From contig QVQD01000171.1 in NCBI GenBank assembly GCA_003584875.1, forward strand, positions 1-40,178: a stretch of 40,178 nt of DNA, in the 5' to 3' direction. The translations under genes and the position numbers were made by a program. This stretch comes from Methylococcales bacterium. Its GTDB lineage: Bacteria; Pseudomonadota; Gammaproteobacteria; Methylococcales; Methylomonadaceae. Each line of letters opens with the position of its first letter. Within the stretch, counting starts at the first letter, position 1. The notes beneath the pieces were generated by a model, which did not search any database, was not told the DNA's origin, and saw only the letters and a list, made by a program, of their open reading frames with translations. Below, piece after piece: positions 17,682-28,353 of the stretch.

Positions 17682-17779
17682 CCTTTAGCCTTTCGCCTTT
17701 CGCCTTTCGCCTTTAGCCTTTCGCCTTTCGCCTTTCGCCTTTAGCCTTTAGCCTTTAGCCTTTAGCCTTTAGCCTTTAG
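17682..17779. repeat. Heptamer tandem array, 14 units
   Basis: Fourteen head-to-tail 7-bp units, CCTTTAG or CCTTTCG. The order of variants is A-C-C-C, A-C-C-C, then six A, suggesting a 28-bp block was doubled and a second run grew by single-unit slippage. It lies 48 bp after the methyltransferase stop codon and 16 bp before MITE copy 2. No reading frame is proposed. Confidence 0.95.
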
Positions 17780-17795
17780 CCTGTATTAAAAAAAA

Positions 17796-17940
17796 CATAG
17801 GTATCTACACAAGTTTCTTATCGGCGTGGAAACGATAAAAAAACACCGTAGGGGCGTATGCAATACGCCCCTACGATCTTCACCACAATGTTATCGTTCG
17901 CGCGTGGGAATGCTAACAATTATTTGTGTAGATACCTATG
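17796..17940 (+). mobile_element. MITE copy 2 (145 bp, internally deleted)
   Basis: Perfect 17-bp terminal inverted repeats, CATAGGTATCTACACAA at 17796-17812 and its complement at 17924-17940. The interior matches copies 1 and 3 except that about 56 bp are missing: one GGCGTATGCAATACGCC palindrome and the spacer, consistent with recombination between the two palindromes. No clear target duplication flanks this copy. With the heptamer array it fills the gap between the methyltransferase and thiC. Confidence 0.88.
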
Positions 17941-17993
17941 AACTAAAAGAGAGCTTAAGCCAAACTGTCGCGCATTAAACTAGTAGCCGATTG

Positions 17994-20005
<2,012 letters not shown>

Positions 20006-20080
20006 TACGGATGTCGGACTAAGTTAAAGGATAATGCTTCAGATTGCAAGCAAGACCCATGCAGACAACAATAAAACCAT

Positions 20081-20111
20081 GATTAGCCCTTATAACTTAT
20101 AGGGGCTAATC
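20081..20111. terminator. Hairpin between galU and the thiC leader
   Basis: GATTAGCCCTTATA and TATAGGGGCTAATC pair over 14 positions with one mismatch around a 3-base loop. It lies 61 bases past the galU stop, followed on the minus strand by ATGGTTTTATTG, a weak T-rich tail. Probably the galU operon terminator. Confidence 0.6.
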
Positions 20112-20171
20112 ATCAACAACGATAATTGAATTACGCTTAATATTCTTAGCAACTTTTATTCAAAATTAATG

Positions 20172-21062
20172 TTAAGAGATTTTATGCTCTTTACAAAAGT
20201 CTTTTAAATAGGCTAAAAAGTCATCTTTTAAGTCTTTATGTAGCAATGCTTGTTCGACTGTTGCTATTAAAAATCCTAGCTTAGAACCGCAATCATAACG
20301 CTTACCTTCAAACTCATAAGCTAATACGGTTTCATCTTTTAATAAGCTTGCAATAGCATCGGTTAATTGAATTTCTCCACCGGCACCACGCTCGGTGTGC
20401 TCAAGCTTTTCAAAAATTGCAGGGGTTAAAATATAACGACCTACTACAGCCAAATTTGATGGCGCATTTTCGGGCTTAGGCTTTTCAACAATCAATTCTA
20501 TTGGAGCTGATTTTTCTACAAACTCATTAATCTTAACGATTCCATAACTAGCCGATTGTGCAGGATCAATACGTTCAACGCCTATTACAGATGTTTGTTT
20601 TTTATCATGAAGCTCAACCATCTGCGCCATACATCCACGCGAACCATCTTCGACCATATCATCTGCCAAGATCACGGCAAATGGCTCATCACCAATAACA
20701 GGGCGAGCACAATAAACCGCATGCCCCAAACCTAAAGCTTCTGCTTGACGAATAAAGACATAAGAAACATTAGACGGCACAATGCTCTTTAACAGAGCTA
20801 ACAATTCTGTCTTATTTTTTGCTTCTAATTCTTTTTCAAGCTCATAAGCCTTGTCAAAATGATCCATAATGACATTTTTACTACGTCCAGTAACAAATAT
20901 CATAGTATCAATACCTGCTGCAACAGCTTCCTCTACTGCATATTGAATCAAGGGCTTATCAACAATAGGTAACATTTCCTTTGGAGTAGCTTTGGTTGCC
21001 GGTAAAAAGCGCGTACCTAAACCAGCCACTGGAAAAACAGCTTTAGTAATTTTTTTGCTCAT
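20172..21062 (-). CDS. galU: UTP-glucose-1-phosphate uridylyltransferase
   Basis: Makes UDP-glucose from UTP and glucose-1-phosphate for polysaccharide and glycolipid synthesis. The 296 residues are the usual length. The N-terminus has the nucleotidyltransferase signature AGLGTRFLPATKATPKEMLP (from residue 14), with the catalytic Lys of PKEMLP; later motifs include FVTGRSKNVIMDHFD, ILADDMV, VEKPKPE and GRYILTPAIF. GGAAG lies before the ATG. It follows manC by 75 bp on the same strand, as last gene of a sugar-nucleotide group. Confidence 0.97.
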   Translation of the reverse strand: MSKKITKAVFPVAGLGTRFLPATKATPKEMLPIVDKPLIQYAVEEAVAAGIDTMIFVTGRSKNVIMDHFDKAYELEKELEAKNKTELLALLKSIVPSNVSYVFIRQAEALGLGHAVYCARPVIGDEPFAVILADDMVEDGSRGCMAQMVELHDKKQTSVIGVERIDPAQSASYGIVKINEFVEKSAPIELIVEKPKPENAPSNLAVVGRYILTPAIFEKLEHTERGAGGEIQLTDAIASLLKDETVLAYEFEGKRYDCGSKLGFLIATVEQALLHKDLKDDFLAYLKDFCKEHKIS

Positions 21063-21137
21063 TTTCTACTTCCATTATTTTAATTAATAAGAAATAAGAA
21101 ATAGCTCTTAAATCTTAATTTGAAATTTTATATCGTA

Positions 21138-22538
21138 CTAAGCCCGACCATATTGATCGTCAAAACGAACGATATCATCTTCACCCAAATAACTACCTGA
21201 TTGAACTTCGACAATTTCCAAGGGAATAACGCCAGGATTTTCAAGACAATGAACAACACCCAAAGGAATATAGGTTGATTCATTTTCAGTTATTAATAAT
21301 GTCTCTTTCCCCTTAGTAACCAAGGCTGTACCCTTAACAACCACCCAATGCTCTGCGCGATGATGATGCCGCTGCAAAGACAGTTTAGCACCAGGCTTGA
21401 CTATTATACGTTTAGTCTGATGTCGCTCACCATAATCGACTAAATCATAATTACCCCAAGGTCGAGATGCTTTTCTATGTAAGTCTGCTTCACTACGACC
21501 CAACTGCTTTAATTGATCGACAATTTGCTTGACCTCTTGAACCCTATCTTTTGGTGCAATCATTACTGCATCAGCCGTTTCTACAACCACTAAATCATTT
21601 ACTCCAATAAGCGCTACTAATTTACTTTGAGCATGAATAAACGAATTATGACTATCAACCGTCAATACATCACCACTAATCGCATTACCATGAGCATCTT
21701 TTTCGGTAACATCCCATAAAGCAGACCATGAACCTACATCATTCCAACCGGCATCCAGTGGAATAACAACCGCTTTATCCGTTTTTTCCATGACGGCATA
21801 ATCGATAGAATCAGCAGGACAAGTCCCGAACAATTTTTTATCTAAGCGCACAAAATCCAAATCAACTTTTGCAGCATTTAATGCTTGTCGACAAACACTT
21901 AGCATCTCCGGATTAAATTTTTCCAGCTCACTCAAAAAAGTTCCAGCCTGAAAAGCAAACATACCACTATTCCAGTAATAATCACCACTATTCACATACT
22001 CTTTTGCAGTCTCTGCATCTGGCTTTTCAACAAAGGCAGCCACGCCAAAAGCGGCGCCATGTTGAACGGCATCCCTTTTGATATAACCATAGCCTGTTTC
22101 CGGTTGATTAGGAACAATACCAAAGGTCACCATAAAGCCTTGCTCAGCTAAAATTTTTGCTTGTTCAACAGCTTTATGAAAAGCAACTAAATCGGCAATA
22201 ACATGATCTGCAGGTAAAATCAGTATCACATCTTTTTCTGATGTTGCGCTGAGAGCTGCCATTGTTACAGCGGGCGCGGTATTTTTACCCATTGGCTCGA
22301 GAATAATAGCAGATGGCTTTGCTCCTATTTCTAACAATTGCTCAGCCATCATAAAACGATGATTTTCATTACAAACTGCAATCGGTGCTTTTAATTCTGG
22401 CACACCATTCAATCTGAGTAATGTTTCCTGAATCATAGTGTGATTAGAAACTAATGGCAGAAATTGTTTTGGATATTGTCCGCGAGAAAGCGGCCATAGG
22501 CGCGTTCCTGAACCACCTGATAAAATAACGGGAATCAT
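21138..22538 (-). CDS. manC: Mannose-1-phosphate guanylyltransferase / mannose-6-phosphate isomerase
   Basis: A bifunctional enzyme of 466 residues that supplies GDP-mannose. The N-terminal nucleotidyltransferase domain begins ILSGGSGTRLWPLSRGQYPK (residues 5-24). Later motifs include EPMGKNTAPAV, LPADHVI, GYGYI and FVEKPD. The C-terminal cupin carries the isomerase metal motif QRHHHRAEHWVVVKGTA. The closest named relatives are CpsB/XanB/AlgA-type enzymes. It lies 105 bp after cysC and 75 bp before galU on the minus strand; products of both would feed a mannose- and glucose-containing surface polymer. Confidence 0.96.
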   Translation of the reverse strand: MIPVILSGGSGTRLWPLSRGQYPKQFLPLVSNHTMIQETLLRLNGVPELKAPIAVCNENHRFMMAEQLLEIGAKPSAIILEPMGKNTAPAVTMAALSATSEKDVILILPADHVIADLVAFHKAVEQAKILAEQGFMVTFGIVPNQPETGYGYIKRDAVQHGAAFGVAAFVEKPDAETAKEYVNSGDYYWNSGMFAFQAGTFLSELEKFNPEMLSVCRQALNAAKVDLDFVRLDKKLFGTCPADSIDYAVMEKTDKAVVIPLDAGWNDVGSWSALWDVTEKDAHGNAISGDVLTVDSHNSFIHAQSKLVALIGVNDLVVVETADAVMIAPKDRVQEVKQIVDQLKQLGRSEADLHRKASRPWGNYDLVDYGERHQTKRIIVKPGAKLSLQRHHHRAEHWVVVKGTALVTKGKETLLITENESTYIPLGVVHCLENPGVIPLEIVEVQSGSYLGEDDIVRFDDQYGRA

Positions 22539-22643
22539 AATTATTTCCTTAAACCTTGGAGTGTGAGTAAATCATTCACTGTTTTTATTTTAACATTGCT
22601 TAAACGTATACAGTAAATATGTTAAACATTTATGTTACGGATA

Positions 22644-23258
22644 TTAGTCAACTATTTTTATCAATCCTCGCTGCACTAGCAACTTAATCACAAGCTCAAC
22701 ACTTTCCGATAGTGTTTGCTCATGAGTATTAACTATTAACTCTGGATTCTCTGGTACTTCATAAGGCGAATCAATGCCGGTAAAAAATGGTATTTCACCA
22801 GCTCTAGCTTTTTTATATAAGCCTTTTACATCACGTTGCTCACAAGTTTCAATAGGACATGAACAATATATTTCTAAAAAATCACCTGAAGGGACTAGTT
22901 TCCTAGCTATATCACGATCGGATATGAACGGCGAAATAAAGGCCGTCAAAGTAATAATTCCGGCCTCAGTCATTAACTTAGCCAGTTCACCTATCCGCCT
23001 AATATTTTCAGTGCGATCGCTATCAGTAAAACCAAGATCGCCACATAGGCCTTGGCGAACATTATCTCCATCAAGCACATAGGTCGAAATTCCCTTGCTA
23101 TATAGATAATTTTCTACCGCATGGGCTAATGTTGATTTACCAGATCCAGATAAACCGGTAAACCAAAGAATTACACTTTTATGGGCATGCAAGGCCTCCC
23201 TATCTGCCCGAGAAACGCTTGAATGATGCCAAACTATATTTGTACTTTTTATTTTCAT
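22644..23258 (-). CDS. cysC: Adenylylsulfate kinase
   Basis: Phosphorylates APS to PAPS. The protein is 204 residues from the ATG at 23258. The P-loop GLSGSGKST is at 35-43, followed by the family motifs [28 protein letters not shown] and FISPF. I prefer this ATG to an in-frame TTG five codons upstream, because family members begin 3-10 residues before VVWH/IVWH; neither start has a good Shine-Dalgarno. No cysDN or cysH is present here. The neighbours are a DHH phosphoesterase (30 bp upstream) and sugar-nucleotide genes, so PAPS may serve a sulfotransferase rather than, or besides, cysteine synthesis. Confidence 0.96.
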   Translation of the reverse strand: MKIKSTNIVWHHSSVSRADREALHAHKSVILWFTGLSGSGKSTLAHAVENYLYSKGISTYVLDGDNVRQGLCGDLGFTDSDRTENIRRIGELAKLMTEAGIITLTAFISPFISDRDIARKLVPSGDFLEIYCSCPIETCEQRDVKGLYKKARAGEIPFFTGIDSPYEVPENPELIVNTHEQTLSESVELVIKLLVQRGLIKIVD

Positions 23259-23288
23259 AGGAAGATTAAACAATCATATTAAGTGCAT

Positions 23289-24245
23289 TTAAGAATATTT
23301 TTTTTCAAACTCAGCAATAAACAAAGGCAATTGTTCATAAGGCAAATGATTAATTCCAGCCGCACCTTTACGGCCACCACCCGTAGCAAACAATGAACAT
23401 AACTCATCAGCCCCAACCTTATTAACTAATGGTGCACGCAAACTAATTTGATAACCTCCAAGTGAATTGTAACTAATGAGGGCATGAGCACGAATAGGCA
23501 TTTTATTAGCCAATTCATTAGCAAATACTCCACTAATTCGCCTTGCCCAAGCCTCATCAGGCAATCTATAAAGTGCAATACTGGCCGTGCAGTATTCTTC
23601 TTTTACAGTTTGCGCTTTAGCTATATCTTCTGCGTAACCTTCTAAGAGCTGGAGGTAACTGCTATTATTAGCCGCCATATAATCAAAAGGTGATTCGTAA
23701 GCCACTAATTCTTTATATAAAACATCAGGACTAAAATGTAAATCACTGACCAAGCTACCACAAGCATTATAATTCAGACAGACCCCTAAACGTCTAAGCT
23801 CATTAAGTTGCCTAGCCGATATTGATAGATGCAAAGCAAGTCGCTCCGCACTTGTAATAAGATTATCACCATAAGCTGCAGCCACAGCCCATGCTCTGTA
23901 TTTGCCATCCAAAAATTGATCAACCAACAAACTTGTACAGGTATTAGCCCCAGTATCAATTAAAGTGATCAGCCTTTCATGTTGAGGAATTTCTCCTGCC
24001 TCATGATGATCAACATAAAATACCGACGCGCCTTGCTTTAGTATTCTATCTAAATCAGTGCGATTTTTTTGTAAAGAAATATCCAATATTGTCACAACAT
24101 CATCTACTTGAGCTTCTACTTGCTTCAATAGTTGAATATCTCTTTTTACGCCAGTTACCAATTTAGTCTGAGCAGGCTTTGCCAAGCGTAACTGTATAAG
24201 CGCACAAATACCATCTGCATCACCATTAAAAACATCAATTAACAC
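23289..24245 (-). CDS. DHH-family phosphoesterase
   Basis: 318 residues. The N-terminal DHH domain has NGDADG (N7, D9, D11), D55 in TILDIS and D79-H80-H81, the metal-binding set of the family. The C-terminal DHHA1-like end has GGGRKGAAGIN (289-299), where the usual GGGH is replaced by GGGR. Family members include RecJ, pAp/nanoRNA hydrolases (NrnA) and cyclic-dinucleotide phosphodiesterases. It starts at GTG with GGGAG 6 bases ahead; an ATG four bases upstream is out of frame. It is the first gene of a minus-strand group with cysC, manC and galU, which makes PAP (the by-product of PAPS use) an attractive substrate. That is inference. Confidence 0.85.
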   Translation of the reverse strand: MLIDVFNGDADGICALIQLRLAKPAQTKLVTGVKRDIQLLKQVEAQVDDVVTILDISLQKNRTDLDRILKQGASVFYVDHHEAGEIPQHERLITLIDTGANTCTSLLVDQFLDGKYRAWAVAAAYGDNLITSAERLALHLSISARQLNELRRLGVCLNYNACGSLVSDLHFSPDVLYKELVAYESPFDYMAANNSSYLQLLEGYAEDIAKAQTVKEEYCTASIALYRLPDEAWARRISGVFANELANKMPIRAHALISYNSLGGYQISLRAPLVNKVGADELCSLFATGGGRKGAAGINHLPYEQLPLFIAEFEKKYS

Positions 24246-24373
24246 TCATTACTCCCACCTTAATTGCCGCTGAGCATTTTACCTGAGTATTGTTGCAAAT
24301 AAAAACTTCATAACGATAAATACACTTTTAGAGGTAAAATACTTTAAAAATATAGACCTAAACTCTTATCTTT

Positions 24374-25477
24374 ATGACAACCCAAACATCCACTTTAAGC
24401 TTACGTTTTTTTTCTGCTTCATTAAATCGCATACTTCCTAATGCACAAGCTATTTATTTAGCGATTATTTTAATTGTTACTTTTGTTTTAATTTACAGCT
24501 TATCTGACTTATTGATGCCTGTTTTTGCTTCTATCGTCTTCGCTTACCTGCTAGAAGGCTTGGTAGGTAAAGTCATAAACTTAGGCTTATCTCGAATAGT
24601 TTCGGTGTACTTAGTTTTCTCTTGCTTCATGACTTGCTTAGGTTTCTTATTATTTTATTTGATGCCAATAGTTTCACAACAAGCAGTTGAACTTATACAA
24701 AATATCCCCGTTATTATTAACCGAACTCAAACACTAGTAATGCGTTTACCAGAACTATACCCCAAATTAATTTCAGAAAATAAAATTCAACAAATGACTT
24801 TTGCCATACAACAAGAGTTATTAACCTATGGTCAAAATGTACTTTCTTTATCTGCTGCCTCTGTAGTTGGCATTGTCAGCGCCATGATTTATTTATTTTT
24901 AGTACCCATGATGGTTTTTTTCTTCTTAAAAGATAAAAAACTACTAATAGATTGGTTTTTACAGTTTATGCCTAAGCAAAGACATTTAACTGTACGTGTA
25001 TGGGAAGAAGTTGATATACAAATTGGCAATTATGTCCGAGGCAAATTTTCTGAGGTACTGATTCTTTGGTTTGTTAGTTTCATCACCTTTACAAGCATGG
25101 ACTTAAATTACGCCATGCTATTAGCCGTATTAATGGGGATACAGGTCATCATTCCTTATATAGGCGCGACACTTATTACGTTTCCTGTGCTTGGAGTTGC
25201 TTATTTCCAATGGGGACTAAGTGGCGACCAATTCATGTACCTTGTGATTGCCTATTCAATTATTCAAGCATTAGATGGTGTTGTTCTAGTTCCAGTATTA
25301 TTTTCCGAAGCAGTCAATTTACATGCCGTAGCTATTATCGTAGCCATTTTATTCTTTGGCGGAGTATGGGGCTTTTGGGGGGTTTTCTTTGCTATTCCAT
25401 TAGCGACTGTTGTTAAAGCTGTCCTAACAGCTTGGCCAAGATTGGGTGATACAGATACGGAGATTTATTCAGCTTAG
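24374..25477 (+). CDS. AI-2E family permease (UPF0118)
   Basis: A 367-residue inner-membrane protein with about seven to eight helices: paired helices near residues 25-75, one near 80-105, a hydrophilic section (about 105-155), then helices to the end. FFLKDKKLLIDWFLQFMP and the IGNYVRGKFSEVLILW segment are typical of the family. Members range from exporters such as TqsA to Na+/H+ antiporters, so the substrate is not predictable. It is divergent from the DHH gene with 128 bp between starts. No Shine-Dalgarno is seen before its ATG. The downstream 744 bp hold only repeats. Confidence 0.92.
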   Translation: MTTQTSTLSLRFFSASLNRILPNAQAIYLAIILIVTFVLIYSLSDLLMPVFASIVFAYLLEGLVGKVINLGLSRIVSVYLVFSCFMTCLGFLLFYLMPIVSQQAVELIQNIPVIINRTQTLVMRLPELYPKLISENKIQQMTFAIQQELLTYGQNVLSLSAASVVGIVSAMIYLFLVPMMVFFFLKDKKLLIDWFLQFMPKQRHLTVRVWEEVDIQIGNYVRGKFSEVLILWFVSFITFTSMDLNYAMLLAVLMGIQVIIPYIGATLITFPVLGVAYFQWGLSGDQFMYLVIAYSIIQALDGVVLVPVLFSEAVNLHAVAIIVAILFFGGVWGFWGVFFAIPLATVVKAVLTAWPRLGDTDTEIYSA

Positions 25478-25728
25478 GCTCTTCAGTCATAATGCGACTG
25501 ATCAACTTATGCGCTATTTTTTGAAAGTGCATTAAGAAACTTTGTTTAAATTATACTGGGGCGTGCGTGCAGGAAGGTTTTTTCAGCCCATTTCTAGAGA
25601 TGCCCACAGTTCAAATATTTGCACCTACATTAAGTGTAGGCTGGATAAACACTAGAGACTTTGTAAGTATTCATTAATTTCATTAATTGCCCACAGTTGA
25701 GGGCAAGAAAAAAGATTCGGTTTTAGGG

Positions 25729-25929
25729 CATAGGCATCTACACAAATAATTGTTAGCATTCCCACGCGCGAACGATAACATTGTGGTGAAGATCGTAGGG
25801 GCGTATTGCATACGCCCTTATAAAATAAGCTCTATAACATTGGACTTTCGATGTTGGGCGTATGCAATACGCCCCTACGGTGTTTTTTGTCGTTTCCACG
25901 CCGACAAGAAACTTGTGTAATTACCTATG
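25729..25929 (-). mobile_element. MITE copy 3 (201 bp) with 9-bp target duplication
   Basis: In the opposite orientation to copy 1, with ends CATAGGCATCTACACAA and ...TTGTGTAATTACCTATG. GTTTTAGGG is directly repeated at 25720-25728 and 25930-25938, a perfect 9-bp target duplication. The interior has both palindromes and the spacer, like copy 1 and unlike copy 2. No transposase is encoded. Confidence 0.9.
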
Positions 25930-25963
25930 GTTTTAGGGGTGACAGATTCGCCTAGTAATCCGA

Positions 25964-26012
25964 TGTCCCAAAATACAGGGCAAATTTGTCGCCCCTACAA
26001 ATGCTTAACTTT
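25964..26012. repeat. Half-copy of the 989-1139 element
   Basis: GTCGCCCCTACAAAT-CTTAACTT at 25988-26012 matches 1095-1117 with one difference; the preceding ACAGGGCAAATTT corresponds to CTGGGCGAATG. The complementary left half and the terminal arm are missing. Confidence 0.6.
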
Positions 26013-26170
26013 GAGTAGTGAGGGTTGGTGCGGGATAGTATCCAGGGCTAATGATATCGTTTTTGATGATTATGAAAAATACTTTCACAGTCTCGCTAGC
26101 GCATCCACCAAGACAATGAATGGTATAAGACACTTAACAAATTAATAAACTAACCGATTTCGACCTAAAC

Positions 26171-26196
26171 GGTGGATGCGCTGACGCTTATCCACC
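26171..26196. terminator. Hairpin downstream of ihfB
   Basis: GGTGGATGCG and CGCTTATCCACC pair imperfectly around CTGA, 26 bases past the ihfB stop on the minus strand. The sequence is a family B arm (TTATCCACC) folded on another. It may serve as an operon end, but it has no T tract. Confidence 0.45.
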
Positions 26197-26221
26197 CTAT
26201 AATATTATTAGGTCAGCTTAA

Positions 26222-26527
26222 TTAATCTGCTATTTCATATTGATCCCTAGCATCGTCTACGCGATCACGTAATTCTTTGCCAGGCTTAAAGTGTGGAACA
26301 TGCTTTTCAGACAAGCTTACAGACTCACCTGTTTTTGGATTTCGGCCAATTCTAGGAGGTCGCTTATGCAGAGAAAAGCTACCAAACCCTCTAATCTCAA
26401 TTCTATTGCCAGTAGATAAAGCCTGATTCATTTTTTCAATCAAACACTTTACAGCGAGCTCTACCTCTTTCAATGCTAAAAGGGGTTGTTTTTTAGCGAG
26501 CGCTTCAATTAACTCTGATTTTGTCAC
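26222..26527 (-). CDS. ihfB: Integration host factor, beta subunit
   Basis: A 101-residue nucleoid protein that with IhfA binds and sharply bends DNA. The sequence has the HU/IHF signatures: helical [15 protein letters not shown] opening, [20 protein letters not shown] including the beta-arm with the intercalating proline, and [12 protein letters not shown]. It starts with GTG at 26527, with AGGAT five to six bases ahead; the overlapping ATG two bases upstream is out of frame and reaches a stop at once. It follows rpsA, as in E. coli and Pseudomonas, but an intrinsic terminator lies between them. Confidence 0.97.
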   Translation of the reverse strand: MTKSELIEALAKKQPLLALKEVELAVKCLIEKMNQALSTGNRIEIRGFGSFSLHKRPPRIGRNPKTGESVSLSEKHVPHFKPGKELRDRVDDARDQYEIAD

Positions 26528-26539
26528 ATATTATCCTGT

Positions 26540-26577
26540 AAAAAAACAAGAGGCTCTGCAATAAAACAGAGCCTCTT
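26540..26577 (-). terminator. Intrinsic terminator between rpsA and ihfB
   Basis: On the minus strand AAGAGGCTCTG pairs perfectly with CAGAGCCTCTT (11 bp) around an 8-base loop, followed by GTTTTTTT. It starts 16 bases past the rpsA stop. Only about 13 bases remain to the ihfB GTG, just room for its ribosome binding site. Confidence 0.9.
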
Positions 26578-26592
26578 TATTACTTGATTAAT

Positions 26593-28254
26593 TTATTTTT
26601 CTAACTGCTTAAAAAGGTCAGCCATCGTAGGTGTTCCAACTGATTGTTGGGTATGATCCTTAATGGTATGAGTTTCTTCATCTTGATCTTTTGCTTTAAT
26701 TGACAATGAGATCGACTTGCTCTTCTTATCAACACCGATGAATTTAGCCTCAAGTACATCGCCTTCTTTCAGTAAAGTACGAGCATCTTCAACGCGATCA
26801 CGTTGTATTTCAGAAGCGCGTAAATAACCTTCAACATTATCAGCTAATAAAATAATTGCGCCTTTAGCGTCAACTTCTTTGATAGTACCTTTTACCAAAC
26901 TACCTTTTTCATTGGTCGCTAAGAAATTTTGGAAAGGATCTTGTTCTAACTGCTTAATGCCTAGAGAGATACGTTCACGCTCAGAATCTACCGCTAAAAT
27001 AACAGTTTCTAATTCATCACCTTTCTTAAACTCACGTACTGAGTTTTCGCCATCATCTGCCCATGAAATATCAGACATGTGGACTAAACCATCAATACCG
27101 CCATCTAAGCCGATGAAAATACCGAAATCAGTAATAGATTTGATTTTTCCTGAGATTTTATCGCCTTTGTTATGAGTTGCTGCAAATTCATCCCATGGAT
27201 TAGTTTTGCATTGTTTCATACCTAAAGAAATACGACGACGCTCTTCATCAATTTCGATAACCATAACTTCAACGTCATCACCTAACTGAACTAATTTAGA
27301 TGGATTAACATTTTTGTTGGTCCAATCCATTTCAGAAACGTGAACCAAACCTTCAACACCCTCTTCAATTTCAACAAAGCAACCATAGTCGGTTAAGTTA
27401 TTTACTTTACCGAATACACGTGTACCGGCTGGGTATCTACGAGCAATGTTTTGCCATGGATCTTCACCCATTTGCTTCATGCCCAATGAAACACGGTTTT
27501 TATCTTTATCGTATTTCAAGACTTTAACTTTGATTTCTTGACCGATTTCAACACATTCAGATGGGTGACGTACGCGTCTCCATGCCATATCAGTAATATG
27601 TAACAGACCGTCAATACCGCCCAAATCAATAAACGCGCCGTAATCAGTAAGATTTTTAACAACACCGGTAACTACTGCACCTTCTTCCAGTGTTTTCAGC
27701 AATTCTTCTCTTTCTGCGCTGTATTCTTTTTCTACAACCGCACGACGAGATAAAACAACGTTATTACGTTTCTGATCGATTTTAATAACTTTGAATTCAA
27801 GATCACGATTTTCTAAGAAAGTCGTATCTCTGATAGGACGAACGTCAACTAAAGAACCTGGTAAGAAGGCACGCAATGCGCCAACAGATACTGTGAAACC
27901 GCCACGGACTTTGCCAGTGATTTGACCCACAATAGTGGCTTCTTTTTCAAATGCAGTTTCAAGTTCGAACCAAGCCTTATTTTTCTTCGCTTTATCTCTA
28001 GAAAGAAGCGTAGCGCCTAAACCATCTTCGAACAAATCCAAAGCAACTTCAACTTCATCGCCAATTGAAACTTCCAATTCACCAGCGTTGTTTAAAAATT
28101 GCCATTTAGGAATAACGCCTTCAGATTTAGAATGCGTACTAACAATAACCATGTCATTTTCAATATCAATGACTGTACCGATCAACATGGCACCAGGACT
28201 CATCTTAGTTCTGGTTAAACTTTCTTCTAGTAATGCAGCAAAGCTTTCGCTCAT
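26593..28254 (-). CDS. rpsA: 30S ribosomal protein S1
   Basis: The 553 residues carry six S1/OB-fold repeats, which bring structured mRNA to the 30S subunit. Repeats are recognisable by boundaries such as [32 protein letters not shown] and [15 protein letters not shown]. The frame runs upstream to 28323, but homology begins at [12 protein letters not shown], with GGGA upstream of the ATG at 28254. Intrinsic terminators flank it on both sides (28310-28338 and 26540-26577), so it can be expressed apart from cmk and ihfB. S1 usually represses its own translation through its leader; that leader is only about 55 bases after the first terminator. Confidence 0.98.
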   Translation of the reverse strand: MSESFAALLEESLTRTKMSPGAMLIGTVIDIENDMVIVSTHSKSEGVIPKWQFLNNAGELEVSIGDEVEVALDLFEDGLGATLLSRDKAKKNKAWFELETAFEKEATIVGQITGKVRGGFTVSVGALRAFLPGSLVDVRPIRDTTFLENRDLEFKVIKIDQKRNNVVLSRRAVVEKEYSAEREELLKTLEEGAVVTGVVKNLTDYGAFIDLGGIDGLLHITDMAWRRVRHPSECVEIGQEIKVKVLKYDKDKNRVSLGMKQMGEDPWQNIARRYPAGTRVFGKVNNLTDYGCFVEIEEGVEGLVHVSEMDWTNKNVNPSKLVQLGDDVEVMVIEIDEERRRISLGMKQCKTNPWDEFAATHNKGDKISGKIKSITDFGIFIGLDGGIDGLVHMSDISWADDGENSVREFKKGDELETVILAVDSERERISLGIKQLEQDPFQNFLATNEKGSLVKGTIKEVDAKGAIILLADNVEGYLRASEIQRDRVEDARTLLKEGDVLEAKFIGVDKKSKSISLSIKAKDQDEETHTIKDHTQQSVGTPTMADLFKQLEK

Positions 28255-28309
28255 TTTATTATTTCCCAAGCTTATCGAAACTCGAACAAGCCTTTTCTTT
28301 ATCAAAGTT

Positions 28310-28338
28310 AAAAAAAACCACACTTACAAATAGTGTAG
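28310..28338 (-). terminator. Intrinsic terminator or attenuator between cmk and rpsA
   Basis: On the minus strand CTACACT pairs with AGTGTGG (7 bp including one G-T pair) around a 7-base loop and is followed by eight T (28317-28310). It sits 16 bases past the cmk stop and 56 bases before the rpsA ATG. Confidence 0.75.
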
Positions 28339-28353
28339 CCATATGAAAAATCC

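Larger units (their letters stand above)
25636..26109. repeat. Family B inverted-repeat element, interrupted by MITE copy 3
   Basis: The left arm GTAGGCTGGATAAACACTAG (25636-25671) continues to GTAAGTATT; the right arm AATACTTTCACAGTCTCGCT (26078-26109) continues to GCATCCACC. These correspond to the arms at 4831 and 5209. The interior holds MITE copy 3 and a half-copy of the family A element. Short ORFs here have no support. Confidence 0.6.

Noticed and set aside
17682-17779. CRISPR-like periodic array
   Set aside because: The unit is 7 bp with no spacers, so it is a simple tandem repeat.
17787-17949. Target duplication around MITE copy 2
   Set aside because: Flanking 9-mers TAAAAAAAA and AACTAAAAG share only A-rich composition, which is not convincing.
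25927-26145. 72-codon ORF after the AI-2E permease gene
   Set aside because: It is made of a MITE end, a family A half-copy and a family B arm.
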